Of a stretch of DNA of 64,000 bases, positions 1-10,146 are shown piece by piece. The position numbers were made by a program, and so were the translations under genes. The stretch comes from Bathynomus jamesi (taxonomy: Eukaryota; Arthropoda; Malacostraca; Isopoda; Cirolanidae), in contig JAJOZX010009432.1 of assembly GCA_023014485.1 (NCBI GenBank), positions 62,001 to 126,000 on the forward strand, read 5' to 3'. Numbering within the stretch: the first letter of the stretch is position 1; each line of letters opens with the position of its first letter. A model generated the notes under the pieces. It ran no database searches, had not been told where the DNA came from, and saw only the letters and a list, made by a program, of their open reading frames with translations.

Positions 1-1
1 C

Positions 2-319
2 TATTCATCAGACGCTGTGTTACCTCTTTGTGCCAGAGCCTATAGTAATCTGACCCATATTGCAGGTGATTGTGATGAGCTTGGTAATGGGGTAACGCAG
101 GAAGAATTCATTGATCAATTTAACCTTTATCCGTTTGACATTACACCTGACTTATCTGCTAGCGTAAATACCCATTTAACACCACAGCAGAGCGGTAACA
201 TCTCAGTGCGGCTGGAATTCGCCAAGCCTATAGACGCTCCTATTAGTGTACTAGTATATCTCGAATCGCAAGCCCTAATAGAAGTAGATAGATTTAGAAG
301 CGTTATCACTGACTTTTAA
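2..319 (+). CDS. Capsid-type protein of a Polinton/adintovirus-like element, C-terminal part (F54H12.2-like)
   Basis: The reading frame is open from the window edge, so the N-terminus lies outside; about 105 residues are visible, ending in a TAA at 317-319. The C-terminal block (NISVRLEFAKPID, then VLVYLESQALIEVDRFR and ITDF) resembles the end of the invertebrate F54H12.2-like proteins found beside viral-type genes; their usual ending is an acidic I-E-I-D/E-x-x-R-x-V-x-x-D-F motif. I infer a virion or capsid-associated role from that family and from the protease one base downstream. No catalytic motif is visible. Compact spacing (TAA, A, ATG) is typical of a viral or Polinton gene cluster and unlike the spliced genes elsewhere in the window. 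The family name is from memory, so confidence is moderate. Confidence 0.5.
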   Translation, partial: YSSDAVLPLCARAYSNLTHIAGDCDELGNGVTQEEFIDQFNLYPFDITPDLSASVNTHLTPQQSGNISVRLEFAKPIDAPISVLVYLESQALIEVDRFRSVITDF

Positions 320-320
320 A

Positions 321-803
321 ATGGATGCTAATACACTTCAGAAAGTAATGGAGCGAGTCACACGTTCCAAATTTATCGGCGTGTTTGCGAAGAATGAAAC
401 ATTGAGTTTGCCAAGTACGCGAGAATGCGGTAGTCTTATTGTGAACACAGACATCATCGGTAATGAAGGGATTCACTGGATCGCTGTCTATTTTAAAAAT
501 AGACAGCGCCTGTACTATTTTGATTCACTCGGTACTCAACCCTGGAGTGACCCTATTATTGTAAAATTTCTCGCTCAGTTACATATTCCCGAAGTTGTAT
601 GGAACCCATTTCGTATGCAGGGATATTTTACTAATGTTTGCGGAATGTACTGTGTCTCATTTCTCATGCATATGTCAAATGATAAAGAATTTATAAATTT
701 TTTAAATTTATTTGACCCGTGTCACACTCACCGAAACGATGAAATGGTATGCAGACAGATAAAAAACCGTTTTCCAATTGTACGTACTCGTTGTATATTA
801 TAA
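321..803 (+). CDS. Adenain-like (C5) cysteine protease of Polinton/adintovirus type
   Basis: 160-residue intact ORF. The adenovirus-protease signature is complete and in order: His52 in GIHWIAVYF, Asp68 in YYFDSLG (adenain has Glu at this place), Gln100 in FRMQGYF and the nucleophile Cys107 in NVCGMYC. Enzymes of this family mature virion proteins in adenoviruses, Polintons/Mavericks and adintoviruses. Length is somewhat short of adenovirus adenain (about 200 aa), as is usual for Polinton copies. The start ATG follows the upstream stop by one base. No lesion is seen, so the copy is young or still selected. The rest of the element (integrase, polymerase B, packaging ATPase) is not in the window and presumably lies to the left. 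The fold assignment is strong; whether this belongs to an integrated virus or a Polinton transposon cannot be decided here. Confidence 0.85.
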   Translation: MDANTLQKVMERVTRSKFIGVFAKNETLSLPSTRECGSLIVNTDIIGNEGIHWIAVYFKNRQRLYYFDSLGTQPWSDPIIVKFLAQLHIPEVVWNPFRMQGYFTNVCGMYCVSFLMHMSNDKEFINFLNLFDPCHTHRNDEMVCRQIKNRFPIVRTRCIL

Positions 804-921
804 TGTTTTTGTTCGTATATTTGTAACGGTATATTCGTTTATTGTACTGATTTCTTTCATTTAATAAATTTATGAAAATATATTGTGTCTTCTTATCCCA
901 AAAAGATCGAAAAACACTTAC

Positions 922-1869
922 ATTATTTCGGTGTGACATTGTTGACTGATCAGTATACCCTCCCTATTCCGAGATTCTTCAAAAGATTGTATAACTCGTG
1001 TCAAATCCTCATCGGACCTTAAAGGAATAATGCTTTTAAAACATATACAGAGTATACAGACAGACAGATCCCCATTATGTGAAGATATCTTTGGTTCGAG
1101 GAGTGAACGCCATAAAAATTTCGATTTTAGCATAATGGGGAAATAACACTGATTGACATTTTTGGCGAGTATCTATTTGACGAGATACTACAACTCTCCA
1201 TATATATATAAAATTCTAATTATAGACACTTACATTTCTATGGTAGTCCCTTGCGTCGGGTTGTAAGGAGCGTCACTGCAAATATCTTCTACGGTTTGCG
1301 TTGAAAATAATTCGCCACAATCAATCGCATTGAAAAGACTAATTGTGGTTAATGCTGCAGTATCACGTTCTTCATACAAGTCTGGGGAGACGTACAGGTC
1401 CATGGTGGAGGATGTGTGACACTGCTGACTGATCAGTATATCATCCATATTCCGAGGTTCTTCAAAAGATTGTATAACACGTGTCAAATCCTCATCGGAC
1501 CTTAAAGGAATAATGCTTTTAAAACATATACAGAGTATACAGACAGATCCCCATTATGTGAAGATATCTTTGATTCGATTACCAATTTCGATTTTAGCAT
1601 GATGGGGAAATAACATTGATTGACATTTTTGACTAGTATCTATTTGACGAAATACTACAACTCTCCGTATATATATAAAATCGAATTATGGACACTTACA
1701 TTTCTATGGTAGTCCCTTGCGTCGGATTGTAAGGAGCGTCACTGCAAATATCTTCTACGGTTTGCGTCGAAAATAATTCGCCACAATCAATCGCATTGAA
1801 AAGACTAATTGCGGTTAATGCTGCAGTATCACTTTCTTCATACAAATCTGGGGAGACGTACAGGTCCAT
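922..1869 (-). CDS. Tandemly duplicated LFNAID-family gene, spliced, 3' end missing
   Basis: Unrecognised gene family. Proposed coding exons on the minus strand: 1869-1700 (170 nt, starts MDLYVSPDL and holds LFNAIDCGELFSTQ), 1501-1234 (a composite of a second exon fused in frame to a second copy of the first exon), and 1017-922 (a second copy of exon 2, SDEDLTRVIQSFEE). Every donor reads AT|GTAAGTG and every acceptor AG|GTCCGATGAG, so all junctions are phase 2 and compatible. The homologue at 57498-58098 shares the exon length, phase and the pattern LY-x-SPDL ... LFNAID-x-x-ELF ... Q then S-D/E-x-x-L-x-RVI-x-x-F-D/E. The protein is acidic and soluble with no signal peptide. Exons after 922 are not visible; the convergent protease cluster ends at 803 and may have cut them off. 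It could instead be an accessory gene of the virus-like element. Confidence 0.6.
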
Positions 1870-1934
1870 GGTTGAGGAATGATTATTCACTGATGCGAAA
1901 ATAGCTACTGTTACTCCCAACTGAAAATATCCCC

Positions 1935-1941
1935 TTTTATA
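1935..1941 (-). promoter_or_regulatory. TATA box of the left LFNAID gene
   Basis: Minus-strand TATAAAA followed by GGGG, 66 bases upstream of the ATG at 1869. A CCAAT-type sequence (gccaatcacg on the minus strand, near 1983-1996) and a GGGCGGAGC box lie just upstream. The exact start site is unclear: TCAGTT occurs only 19 bases downstream, closer than usual. The second gene copy (exon at 1403) has no such promoter. Confidence 0.5.
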
Positions 1942-1949
1942 TGCACATT

Positions 1950-2302
1950 CGCCAAGCTCCGCCCAAAAGACCAGATGTTCGTCGTGATTGGCTGCCGATG
2001 TAGCTGGGTGGAGCTATGACGTGTACCATTCCGCTATAACGGGTACGGACGAGTAATTGCATCTTTATATTTTCACTAATAGAATTAATGCTCTTATTCT
2101 CCTTTGAAAATTATTTGGTGATTCGTATAGAACTTTTGATATTGATTCCAAATATGGTTTCAGAAGTTTTCTATCACCCATAGTTTTCGAGAAAATAATA
2201 TTTCCATTTACTCAATTTCCCGCATCATTAGTCACTAATGTAATCGAGAGGGTATAAAGAAATATATCATAATTATATTTTAAAAATAACATTCGGTTTC
2301 AA
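1950..2302. other. Spacer upstream of the left LFNAID gene
   Basis: Holds the probable upstream promoter region to about 2045, then AT-rich DNA. No ORF of note, no clear inverted repeat and no recognisable element end was seen, so the right boundary of the virus-like block, if it lies here, is not marked. Confidence 0.4.
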
Positions 2303-3234
2303 CGTTAAACTGTAGGTCTAAGGTGGTCATTACACATAATAAAATAAAGTGGTTGGCAGATAAATGGGCACCCTACGTGTCCTAGTGGTTAAGACGCGGG
2401 CTGTTGATGGTTCGGAGTTAAACTGTAGGTCTAAGGTGGTCATTCCACATAATAAAAGAAAGTGGTTGGCAGATAAATGGGCCCTACGTGTCCTAGTGGT
2501 TAAGACGCTGGGGTGTTGATGGTTCCACGTTAAACTGTAGGTCTAAGGTGGTCATTACACATAATAAAAGAAAGTGGTTGGCAGATAAATGGGTACCCTA
2601 CGTGTCCTAGTGGTTAAGACGCTGGGCTGTTGATGGTTCCACGTTAAACTGTAGGTCTAAGGTGGTCATTACACATAATAAAAGAAAGTGGTTGGCAGAT
2701 AAATGGGCACCCTACGTGTCCTAGTGGTTAAGACGCTGGGCTGTTGATGGTTCACGTTAAACTGTAGGTCTAAGGTGGTCATTACACATAATAAAAGAAA
2801 GTGGTTGGCAGATAAATGGGCACCCTACGTGTCCTAGTGGTTAAGACGCTGGGCTGTTGATGGTTCCACGTTAAACTGTAGGTCTAAGGTGGTCATTACA
2901 CATAATAAAAGAAAGTGGTTGGCAGATAAATGGGCCCTACGTGTCCTAGTGGTTAAGACGCTGGGCTGTTGATGGTTCCACGTTAAACTGTAGGTCTAAG
3001 GTGGTCATTACACATAATAAAAGAAAGTGGTTGGCAGATAAATGGGTGCCCTACGTGTCCTAGTGGTTAAGACGCTGGGGCTGTTGATGGTTCCACGTTA
3101 AACTGTAGGTCTAAGGTGGTCATTACACATAATAAAAGAAAGTGGTTGGCAGATAAATGGGTACCCTACGTGTCCTAGTGGTTAAGACGCTGGGCTGTTG
3201 ATGGTTCCACGTTAAACTGTAGGTCTAAGGTGGA
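2303..3234 (+). repeat. 113-bp satellite, eight units plus a partial, with a tRNA-like A box
   Basis: Units begin with cgTTAAACTGTAGGTCTAAGG at about 2303, 2417, 2528, 2642, 2755, 2869, 2981, 3095 and 3208. Copies differ by only a few bases and by small indels such as GGGCACCC/GGGCCC. Each unit carries GTGTCCTAGTGGTTAAGACG, which resembles the A-box region of a tRNA (compare tRNA-Glu TGGTCTAGTGGTTAGGAT), and ends GATGGTTCCACG, a weak B-box-like sequence. The array probably grew from a tRNA-derived SINE fragment. The last unit breaks off at AAGGTGG. Confidence 0.9.
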
Positions 3235-3299
3235 GTGGAAAGCTTGACCTTCGTCAGAATGAACAATTCGGGCGGAAGCTAACCAAAGGTTATCCAAAG

Positions 3300-3352
<53 letters not shown>

Positions 3353-3582
3353 GATGAAATTCACAATAACAAAACACGTGAAATGAATGAATGCTGAAAA
3401 CAAGGAGTGAGGTGAGGTTTTTTTGTTTGATTTGACTAGTAGAAAGGTAAAATATGGTCGACCGAGTTGGGCAGATTCTCGGAAATCCTTTCCTCTATCG
3501 GATTATGTTTTGGGTATTTCCAACTTTCTTCGTTCTTTAAATTTCGTTTTTCAATTTTCTTCTCAGGGATGAAGCTCATGTG
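3235..3582. other. Spacer with (TA)25 microsatellite
   Basis: Unique-looking DNA with a perfect (TA)n run at about 3302-3351. No gene seen; the short ORF starting at 3467 is AT-rich, hydrophobic by composition and matches the tandem repeat that follows. Confidence 0.5.
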
Positions 3583-3796
3583 TTTCGAATTGCATCGTTC
3601 TATAATTCTGTTTTCTATGGTTGGTTGGATAACTACGTTATTTGTTCCGTCTTTGAATCTTCCAATTGATATCTATATAAACTACTGTTATTTTATATGT
3701 TTGATTCTTCCAACTGATTAACTATATAAATATATATATTGTGGTTTACGTATAGTTTAAAATAATATACGTTTGGTATGATTTTCATAATATATA

Positions 3797-3828
<32 letters not shown>

Positions 3829-4038
3829 TTCTATAATTCTGTTTTCTATGGTTGGTTGAATTATGGATAACTACGTTATTTGTTTCGATAAGTTCAACTT
3901 CAAGGAAGCTCAAGTTAATGTTATATTTTGCATATAATCCACAATATACATCTATTGTAAACACTATATACATCTATATTTCAATTAAGTGTGTAATTAT
4001 TTAATTCATCTACCATATTGTGGTACACAATGCTTAAT

Positions 4039-4071
<33 letters not shown>

Positions 4072-4550
4072 TTCTATAATTCTGTTTTCTATGGTTGGTT
4101 GAATTATGGATAACTACGTTATTTGTTTCGATAAGTTCAACTTCAAGGAAGCTCAAGTTAATGTTATATTTTGCATATAATCCACTATATACATCTATTG
4201 TAAAACACTATATACATCTATATTTCAATTAAGTGTGTAATTATTTAATTCATCTACCATATTGTGGTACACAATGCTTAATATATATAGATATATATAT
4301 ATATATGATTATATATATATATATATATTATATTTCTATAACTCTGTTTTCTATGGTTGGTTGAATTATGGATAACTACGTTATTTGTTTCGATAAGTTC
4401 AACTTCAAGGAAGCTCAAGTTAGTTATATTTTGCATATAATCCACTATATACATCTATTGTAAAACACTATATACATCTATATTTCAATTAAGTGTGTAA
4501 TTATTTAATTCATCTACCATATTGTGGTACACAATGCTTAATATATATAT
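3583..4550 (+). repeat. Tandem repeat of about 245 bp ending in TA tracts
   Basis: Three nearly identical units (from about 3828, 4072 and 4333), each starting TTTCTATAAyTCTGTTTTC, running through GGATAACTACGTTATTTG and ending ACACAATGCTTA plus a (TA)n tract. An older, partial unit lies at 3583-3720. A further unit follows the T1 transposon at 7258-7468, so T1 landed in a TA tract between units. The TA tract at each junction suggests slippage-driven growth. Confidence 0.85.
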
Positions 4551-7232
4551 TAGGGTGGTCCAAATCCATAGGGGGAAATTTCAAAATTGTCTTAGATAGT
4601 CTCCACAAGTGTGGTTTTTGTCCATTTAGTGTCCACATGGTCTGTGCAAAATTGCAGCGTGATTGTGAATATTTAGAGGTCGCCCCACTCTGAATATATA
4701 TATTATATAATGTACTTTTTCTTCCGTAGGTCCGATGCTCAAACTCGATCAATTCCAAAAGATTGGCTTCTAGGGATGGCAACTGGAACTTTATCCACGT
4801 CAAGGCTCCCTACATGCCTTGACGCCCTCCTCTTGGGGCAATACCACCACATCAATAAAAGCAAACCACCTCCGACAGTCTGAACCAGGCATGCCAGAGG
4901 GTGATTGAAGTCTGGACCCGAGCGCGGATCCCAACTCAACGGATCGACTCCTGTGTCCGTAAGCTTTCAAAGCTTTTAGACCGCTACAAAACACTCAAGA
5001 AGCACAGGACATGCAACGTGCCAGCGATAGAATGAATGAAGACATCTTCAAAGCGGACATCCAGGAACTGTTTGACATCGCAACCAGTGATGCCATGAGC
5101 ACAATCGTCAACGTTGAGGACCGAAATTTCCTGTCCATGCAGCGCAAGGACGTCAATTCTTGCAGCATGGCTAGCATTCATAAGGAAACGACTACACAAG
5201 AGGCAGAAAGCGATCCAGAATGGAGAAGGAAGCCAAGAGGAAGGCAAGGCATGAAGCAACACAGAAAGATTTGGAAGAAGCAGGAGTGTCATCAATTGAT
5301 CTTTCCTCTTCTTCTTCTTCCCTTTTTTCGCAAGACGACGACGACTATAGACCATCGGTTCCGATTCCTTCTTCGTCTGAAGCTCCGGCACCAAAGCGTC
5401 CCAAGAACAAGGTTACGAACATTTTCCAATCTCCAGAAGTCATTGGAGCAATGGATCGCACCAATCTTTCTGACCGGAATGCTGTTTTCGTAACTGGAGC
5501 TGTATTACAGGCCGCGGGGCATGATCTGTCTGGGATGACGTGCTCTCGGAGCTCTATTCATCGCTACAGAGAAAGTGGGCGAGAACAGGCAGCTCGAGAA
5601 GACCTAGAATCATTCTCTCTAGAAGACCCTGTCCTTCTCCATTGGGACGGAAAGCTTCTCCCCGGCATTGAAGGGAAGAAGACGAATGTGCATCGGATAG
5701 CAATCCTTATAACATTCAATGGACAGGAGAAGCTGCTTGGTGTCCCAAAGATGAAACAAGGAACTGGAGAAGCACAGGCCCAGGCATGCCTTCAAACTAT
5801 GAAATTATGGAACGTGGAACAGCATGTGAGAGGTCTCGTCTTCGATACCACGCGTCAAACACGGGTTTACATCGCGGAGCCTGTGTCAGGATTGAAGAAG
5901 CATTGGGTCACGAGCTAGTTTGGATCGGTTGTCGACATCATATACTTGAAGTCGTACTTGCTGATGTCTTTGCCTTAATATTTGGCTCAACAGGAAGTCC
6001 TGAAACAGGCCTTTTTAAGCGATTTCAAAAGGAATGGCCATCTCTCTCCCACGAAGCATTTGCTCAGCATCGGACAGCTTGTTCGAGAACCCTCAACTCC
6101 AAGAGATGAGAAAAGAGATGCTCACTTACTTACCTAACGCTCTTCAGGCAAGCCAACCTCGTGACGACTACAAGGAGTTCCTTGAACTATCTTTGCTCTT
6201 CTGGGGGGAAAGACTGGTGGTCAACTCTTTATCCGAGCTCGGGTCCCATGCACCACGCGAGATGGATGGCGAAGGCGATTTATGCGCTCAAATCTACCTC
6301 TTTCACTATCAATTCAAGCTCACAGCACGCGAAGAACGAAACGTGACTCAGCTGGCTTTATTTGTCAGTCTGATTTACGTCAAGTACTGGCATGAAGCGC
6401 CATGGGGACACAAGCTCCTCTCAATGATCTCAAAATGCTGCATCTTCTGGAAAAATATCCACACGGAGGAGCTGCACAAGCGGCGAAGACAGCTCTAAGA
6501 CGCCACCTGTGGTACTTGTCGGAGCATCTGATTGGACTGGCCTTCTTCGATAATAGGATCGATCCTGATACCAAAAGGAGAATGGTTCAACACCTCCAAC
6601 ATCCTCAAAAGAATGGCTGCCCCCGACGAATCGACATGGCGGAAGCTGGTGTTGAAAATGATGTGGCATCCTTCGTCACGAAAAGGACATGACCCTCTTT
6701 GATGCCTTGAAAGTTGGAGGTAAGGAGGAAGCGCGCCAGTTACTTCAAAAAGATCCACGGGAATGGCCAAATGACAAGAACTACAGGGAACTTAGAGATC
6801 GCGCCTTAAAGATGAAAGTCGTCAATGATGCTGCCGAGCGAGGTATTGCTCTCGCACAACGCTACAATGAAACTTTGACACGAAACGAGGACCAGAAGCA
6901 GTACCTCCTACAACTCGTAGCCGCCCACCGAAAACAGATACAATACCATCCAAGGCGACTCTGATGCAGAAGAAATAATGAAGAAGATACACCCATTATC
7001 ATGTCCTATTGTCTTACTGTTTCTTTTCATATTCTTTGAGAACCAAAAAAAATTTAGTTATTCAGTTGTCTATATATTTTCCCAAATTTTCAAAAAGGGG
7101 GCAAGTGGGGCGACCCCTAAATATTAACCGAATAACGTGAAACTTTGCACAAATACTGTCCACACCAAGAGGCATAAAACCAACCTTGTGGAGAGAACCT
7201 AGTCGATGCTTTAAACTTTTTGGACCACCCTA
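4551..7232 (+). mobile_element. T1: DNA transposon with TAGGGTGGTCC ends, degenerate
   Basis: The ends are TAGGGTGGTCCAAA at 4551 and TTTGGACCACCCTA at 7219-7232, a 14-bp inverted repeat. A second, subterminal inverted motif (AATATTTAGRGGTCGCCCCACT) is at about 4673-4694 and 7094-7118; a close variant of it also lies in the long inverted repeats of T2 and T3, joining the three as one superfamily. The element sits in (TA)n, so an 8-bp ATATATAT duplication cannot be told from a TA duplication. It carries one transposase-like gene, interrupted by several frameshifts. Confidence 0.8.
5011..6964 (+). pseudogene. T1 transposase-like gene, frameshifted
   Basis: Pieces in different frames align end to end with the T2 protein: 5220-5918 (VLLHWDGKLLPG, KLLGVPKMKQGTGEAQ, GLVFDTT), then 5830-6100 (GCRHHILEVVLADVF), 6034-6498, 6402-6680 (APLNDL, RRHLWYLSEHLIGLAFFD) and 6689-6964 (VVNDAAERGIALAQRYN). 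At least four frame changes separate them. Residues expected for catalysis are visible: Asp of HWDGK, Asp of FDTT and Glu of AERG. An acidic, Ser-rich N-terminal tract (SSSSSSLFSQDDDDY) precedes the core. Unlike T2, the part read here has no visible introns. Family members are common in invertebrate genomes as uncharacterised proteins; I do not know an accepted superfamily name. Confidence 0.7.
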
Positions 7233-7474
7233 ATATATATATATATATATATATATATTTCTATAATCCTGTTTTCTATGGTTGGTTGAATTATGGATAA
7301 CTACGTTATTTGTTTCGATAAGTTCAACTTCAAGGAAGCTCAAGTTAATGTTATATTTTGCATATAATCCACTATATACATCTATTGTAAAACACTATAT
7401 ACATCTATATTTCAATTAAGTGTGTAATTATTTAATTCATCTACCATATTGTGGTACACAATGCTTATTAGAAT
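7233..7474 (+). repeat. Fourth unit of the 245-bp tandem repeat
   Basis: Starts after a TA tract with TTTCTATAATCCTG and ends ACACAATGCTTATTA, matching the units at 3828-4550. It lies directly right of T1, confirming that T1 is inserted in the array. Confidence 0.85.
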
Positions 7475-8395
7475 ACATGGTGCGATCTGGCAACTCAGCA
7501 CCCCAATACAAGGCGTGATCTGGCAACTCAGCCAGAATAGAGGCTTATAAAAGATCGAGAAGCTGGTGAAGACTCATTCCCAGCTCGGCTCCAGCCGAGC
7601 AAGGACCTCTGGTCCTTTTTTTTTGGCCCTTTGGTAAACCCTTAGTGGCCTCTTAGGTTAGGAAAACGAAAATAATATGCCTTAAAGGCAACTACTCTCT
7701 CTCTCTCTCTCTCCTTCAGGCGTCTCTCTCTCTCTCTCTCCTACAGGCGTCTCTCTCCCTCCTTCAGCTCTCTCTCTCTCTCCTACAAGCGTCTCTCTCC
7801 CTCCTTCAGCTCTCTCTCCTGCATGTGTAACTACTGCATGTGTACCTCCTGCATGTGTGCGTATGTGTGTGTACCTCCTGCATGTGTACCTCCTGCATGT
7901 GTACCTCCTGCATGTGTACCTATCCTCTCTCCTTCAGGCGTCTCTCCCTCCTACAGGCATCTCTCTCTTCTTCAGGTCTCTCTCTCCTTCAGCTGTCTCT
8001 CTCTCTCCTTCAGGCGTCTCTCTCACCTTGGCTCAGCCAACTGGCTGATTCTGGCTGATTAGGAGCCTATAAAACAACGCCAACTCGGCTGAAGTCTTAG
8101 GGTGCACTTGGCTCCTGCCAGGTGAACACCTCTCCTCCTCCTTTCTCTCCTCCTCCTTCTTTCTCTTGGGGATAACGCCGCCTCCAAGTTTCATGACCCC
8201 CCCTTGTTGCACCTGCAGCATCCCCCTTTGGGGGAATTTTTTTCTTTTCTTTCTTTTTTCTTTTTTTTTTCCTTTTTTTATTTTTTTCTGCAACCCCCCA
8301 CCCCCTCCCCCCTTTGCAACAACCCCCACCCCCCTTTGCAACATTACATAATAACCTGCAACATTCTTGCACTCTCCCCTTTTGCGGCTATACTA
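7475..8395 (+). repeat. TATA- and hairpin-containing dispersed repeat, inverted copy at 46880-47690
   Basis: Two related blocks (about 7484-7680 and 8030-8180) each show GATCTGGCAACTCAGCC or TGGCTGATT, a TATAAAA box, then a GC hairpin (GCTCGGCTCCAGCCGAGC at 7584-7601) and AAGGACCTCTGGTCC followed by T8. They flank a CT-rich minisatellite (7690-8030) whose units include CTCCTGCATGTGTAC repeated five times; the short Cys-rich ORFs there are repeat artefacts. The block ends in C/T-rich DNA with CCACCCCCCTTTGCAAC. An inverted relative lies 40 kb away. The layout (TATA, hairpin, pyrimidine run) suggests LTR or solo-LTR material, but no clean TG...CA ends were found. Confidence 0.6.
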
Positions 8396-9890
8396 CTTAA
8401 GTACATTCGCACAAATTTAAAACTATCTTCTTGTTCTATACATACAGATTCTATTATTTTTACATAATTATTACATTTATTATTACATTTATTACATTTA
8501 ATATTGCATTATTATTTATTACAGAAATTATAAATTTATTATTACATTGTTTATTATACAGAAATTATAAACCGAAAAACGAATGAAAAAGGCGAGAAGG
8601 AAACAATCCAGAGACCATTAGAAATTCGCACCTAGGTTAAATCCGGTTCCCCCGACACCAGAAGGGCAGTTTATTAAAGGGTCCCACTTATAAGTACATT
8701 CGCACAAATTAAAACCATGTTCTTGTTCTATACATACAGATTCTATTATTTTGACATAATTACTGCATTTACGTTTTTAACATTTATTATTATTACCTTT
8801 ACATTTATTATTATTTTATTACTTTTATTATTACATTTATTTCCACATTTATTACTTCCATTATTACATTTACATTTACGTTTATTATTCCATTTACATT
8901 TTATCGAAAAAACGAATGAACCAAAATCGAGTAAGGAAACAATCCAGAGACCTTTAAGAAATTTATAAATTTATAAAGTAACTTACTTGCAATAATTATG
9001 TCAAACGAAAAATAATAGAATCTGTATGGATGGAACAAGTGAGTAATTTTAATTTGTGTGAAGGTACTTATAAGCTGGACCCTCTAATGAGATTCTTGGT
9101 CAAAAAATCCCTTACGGCGTCGGGTGAACGGGTTCTAACCTAAGTGTGAATTTCTTAAGGGTCTCTGGATTGTTTCCTTACTCGCTTTTGGTTCATTCGT
9201 TTTTTCGGTAAAATGTAAATGGAATAATAAACGTAAATGTGAATGTAATGATGGAAGTAATAAATGTGGAAATAAATGTAAATGCAATAAGTGTAATAAT
9301 AAAAGTAATTAAATAAATGTAATAATAAGTGTAAAGGTAATAATAATAAATGTTAAAAAACGTAACTGCAATAATAAATGCAGTAATTATGTCAAAATAA
9401 TAGAATCTGTATGTATAGAACAAGAACATGGTTTTAATTTGTGCGAATGTACTTATAAGTGGGACCCTTTAATAAAATGCCCTTCTGGTGTCGGGGGAAC
9501 CGGATCTAACCTAGGTGTGAATTTCTAATGGTCTCTGGATTGTTTCCTTCTCACCTTTTTCATTCGTTTTTCGGTTTATAATTTCTGTATAATAAACAAC
9601 AATGTAATAATCAATGTAATAATAAATTTATAATTTCTGTAGTAAATAATAATGCAATATTAAATGTAATAAATGTAATAATAAATGTAATAATTATGTA
9701 AAAATAATAGAATTTGTATGTATAGAACAGGAAGACAGTTTTAAATTTGTGCGAATGTACTTATAAGCGGGTCCCTTTAATAAAAATGCCCTTCCGGTGT
9801 CGGGAGAACGGGATCTAACCTGGGTGCAAATTTCTTAATGGTCCCTGGACTGTTTTCCTTCTTGTTTTTGGTTCATTCGTTTTTCTGTAT
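8396..9890. repeat. Imperfect palindrome built from about 310-bp units
   Basis: Units in one orientation at 8396-8965 are answered by inverted units at 9150-9765, with a further half unit to 9890. Recognisable blocks are GTACATTCGCACAAATT, TTCTATACATACAGATTC, CAGAAGGGCA, AACAATCCAGAGACC and an (ATT)n-like filler of variable length. The ORFs at 8717 and 9193 (opposite strands) are the same filler read on each arm, not genes. No transposase was seen. Confidence 0.75.
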
Positions 9891-10139
9891 CCACCCGAAG
9901 AGGATGCCAGTGGGCATCGAAACTGTTGTGGAAATAAACCCCTGTCTATTAGAGTGGGTTTTTATTATCTTATCCAGTAAAGAAGTGTTTTATCCACGAT
10001 GAATCATGATTACTGTGTGTTCTTTGTAATATTATCAATCAACTTGTATTTCAGTAGTCATTGTTGATTTAACATTGACTAAGTCCTTCGGTCAACAATG
10101 AAACATGTGTGACTCTACAGTGTTTATTTCCTTTCACAG
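9891..10139 (+). other. Short spacer, start resembles a Penelope-like 3' end
   Basis: 9894-9950 reads CCCGAAGAGGATGCCAGTGG, then GCATCGAAAC and AATAAA, a stem (GATGCC/GGCATC) closed by CGAAAC as at the 3' ends of the Penelope-like copies elsewhere in the window. The rest is AT-rich and holds no gene. Confidence 0.3.
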
Positions 10140-10146
10140 TGAAGTA

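Noticed and set aside
2365..3185. tRNA genes within the satellite
   Set aside because: Only the A-box half resembles a tRNA. No acceptor stem, anticodon arm or full T arm can be folded.
2303..3234. CRISPR-like array
   Set aside because: Units are repeated over their full 113 bp with no unique spacers, and the genome is clearly animal.
3467..3721. Small membrane protein
   Set aside because: Its right half matches the non-coding 245-bp repeat, which has no conserved frame.
7823..8062. Cys-rich secreted peptide genes
   Set aside because: The frames come from the CTCCTGCATGTGTAC minisatellite and are open in all three plus frames.
8717..9429. Hydrophobic membrane protein ORFs
   Set aside because: They translate ATT/TTA filler of a palindrome and appear on both strands as mirror images.
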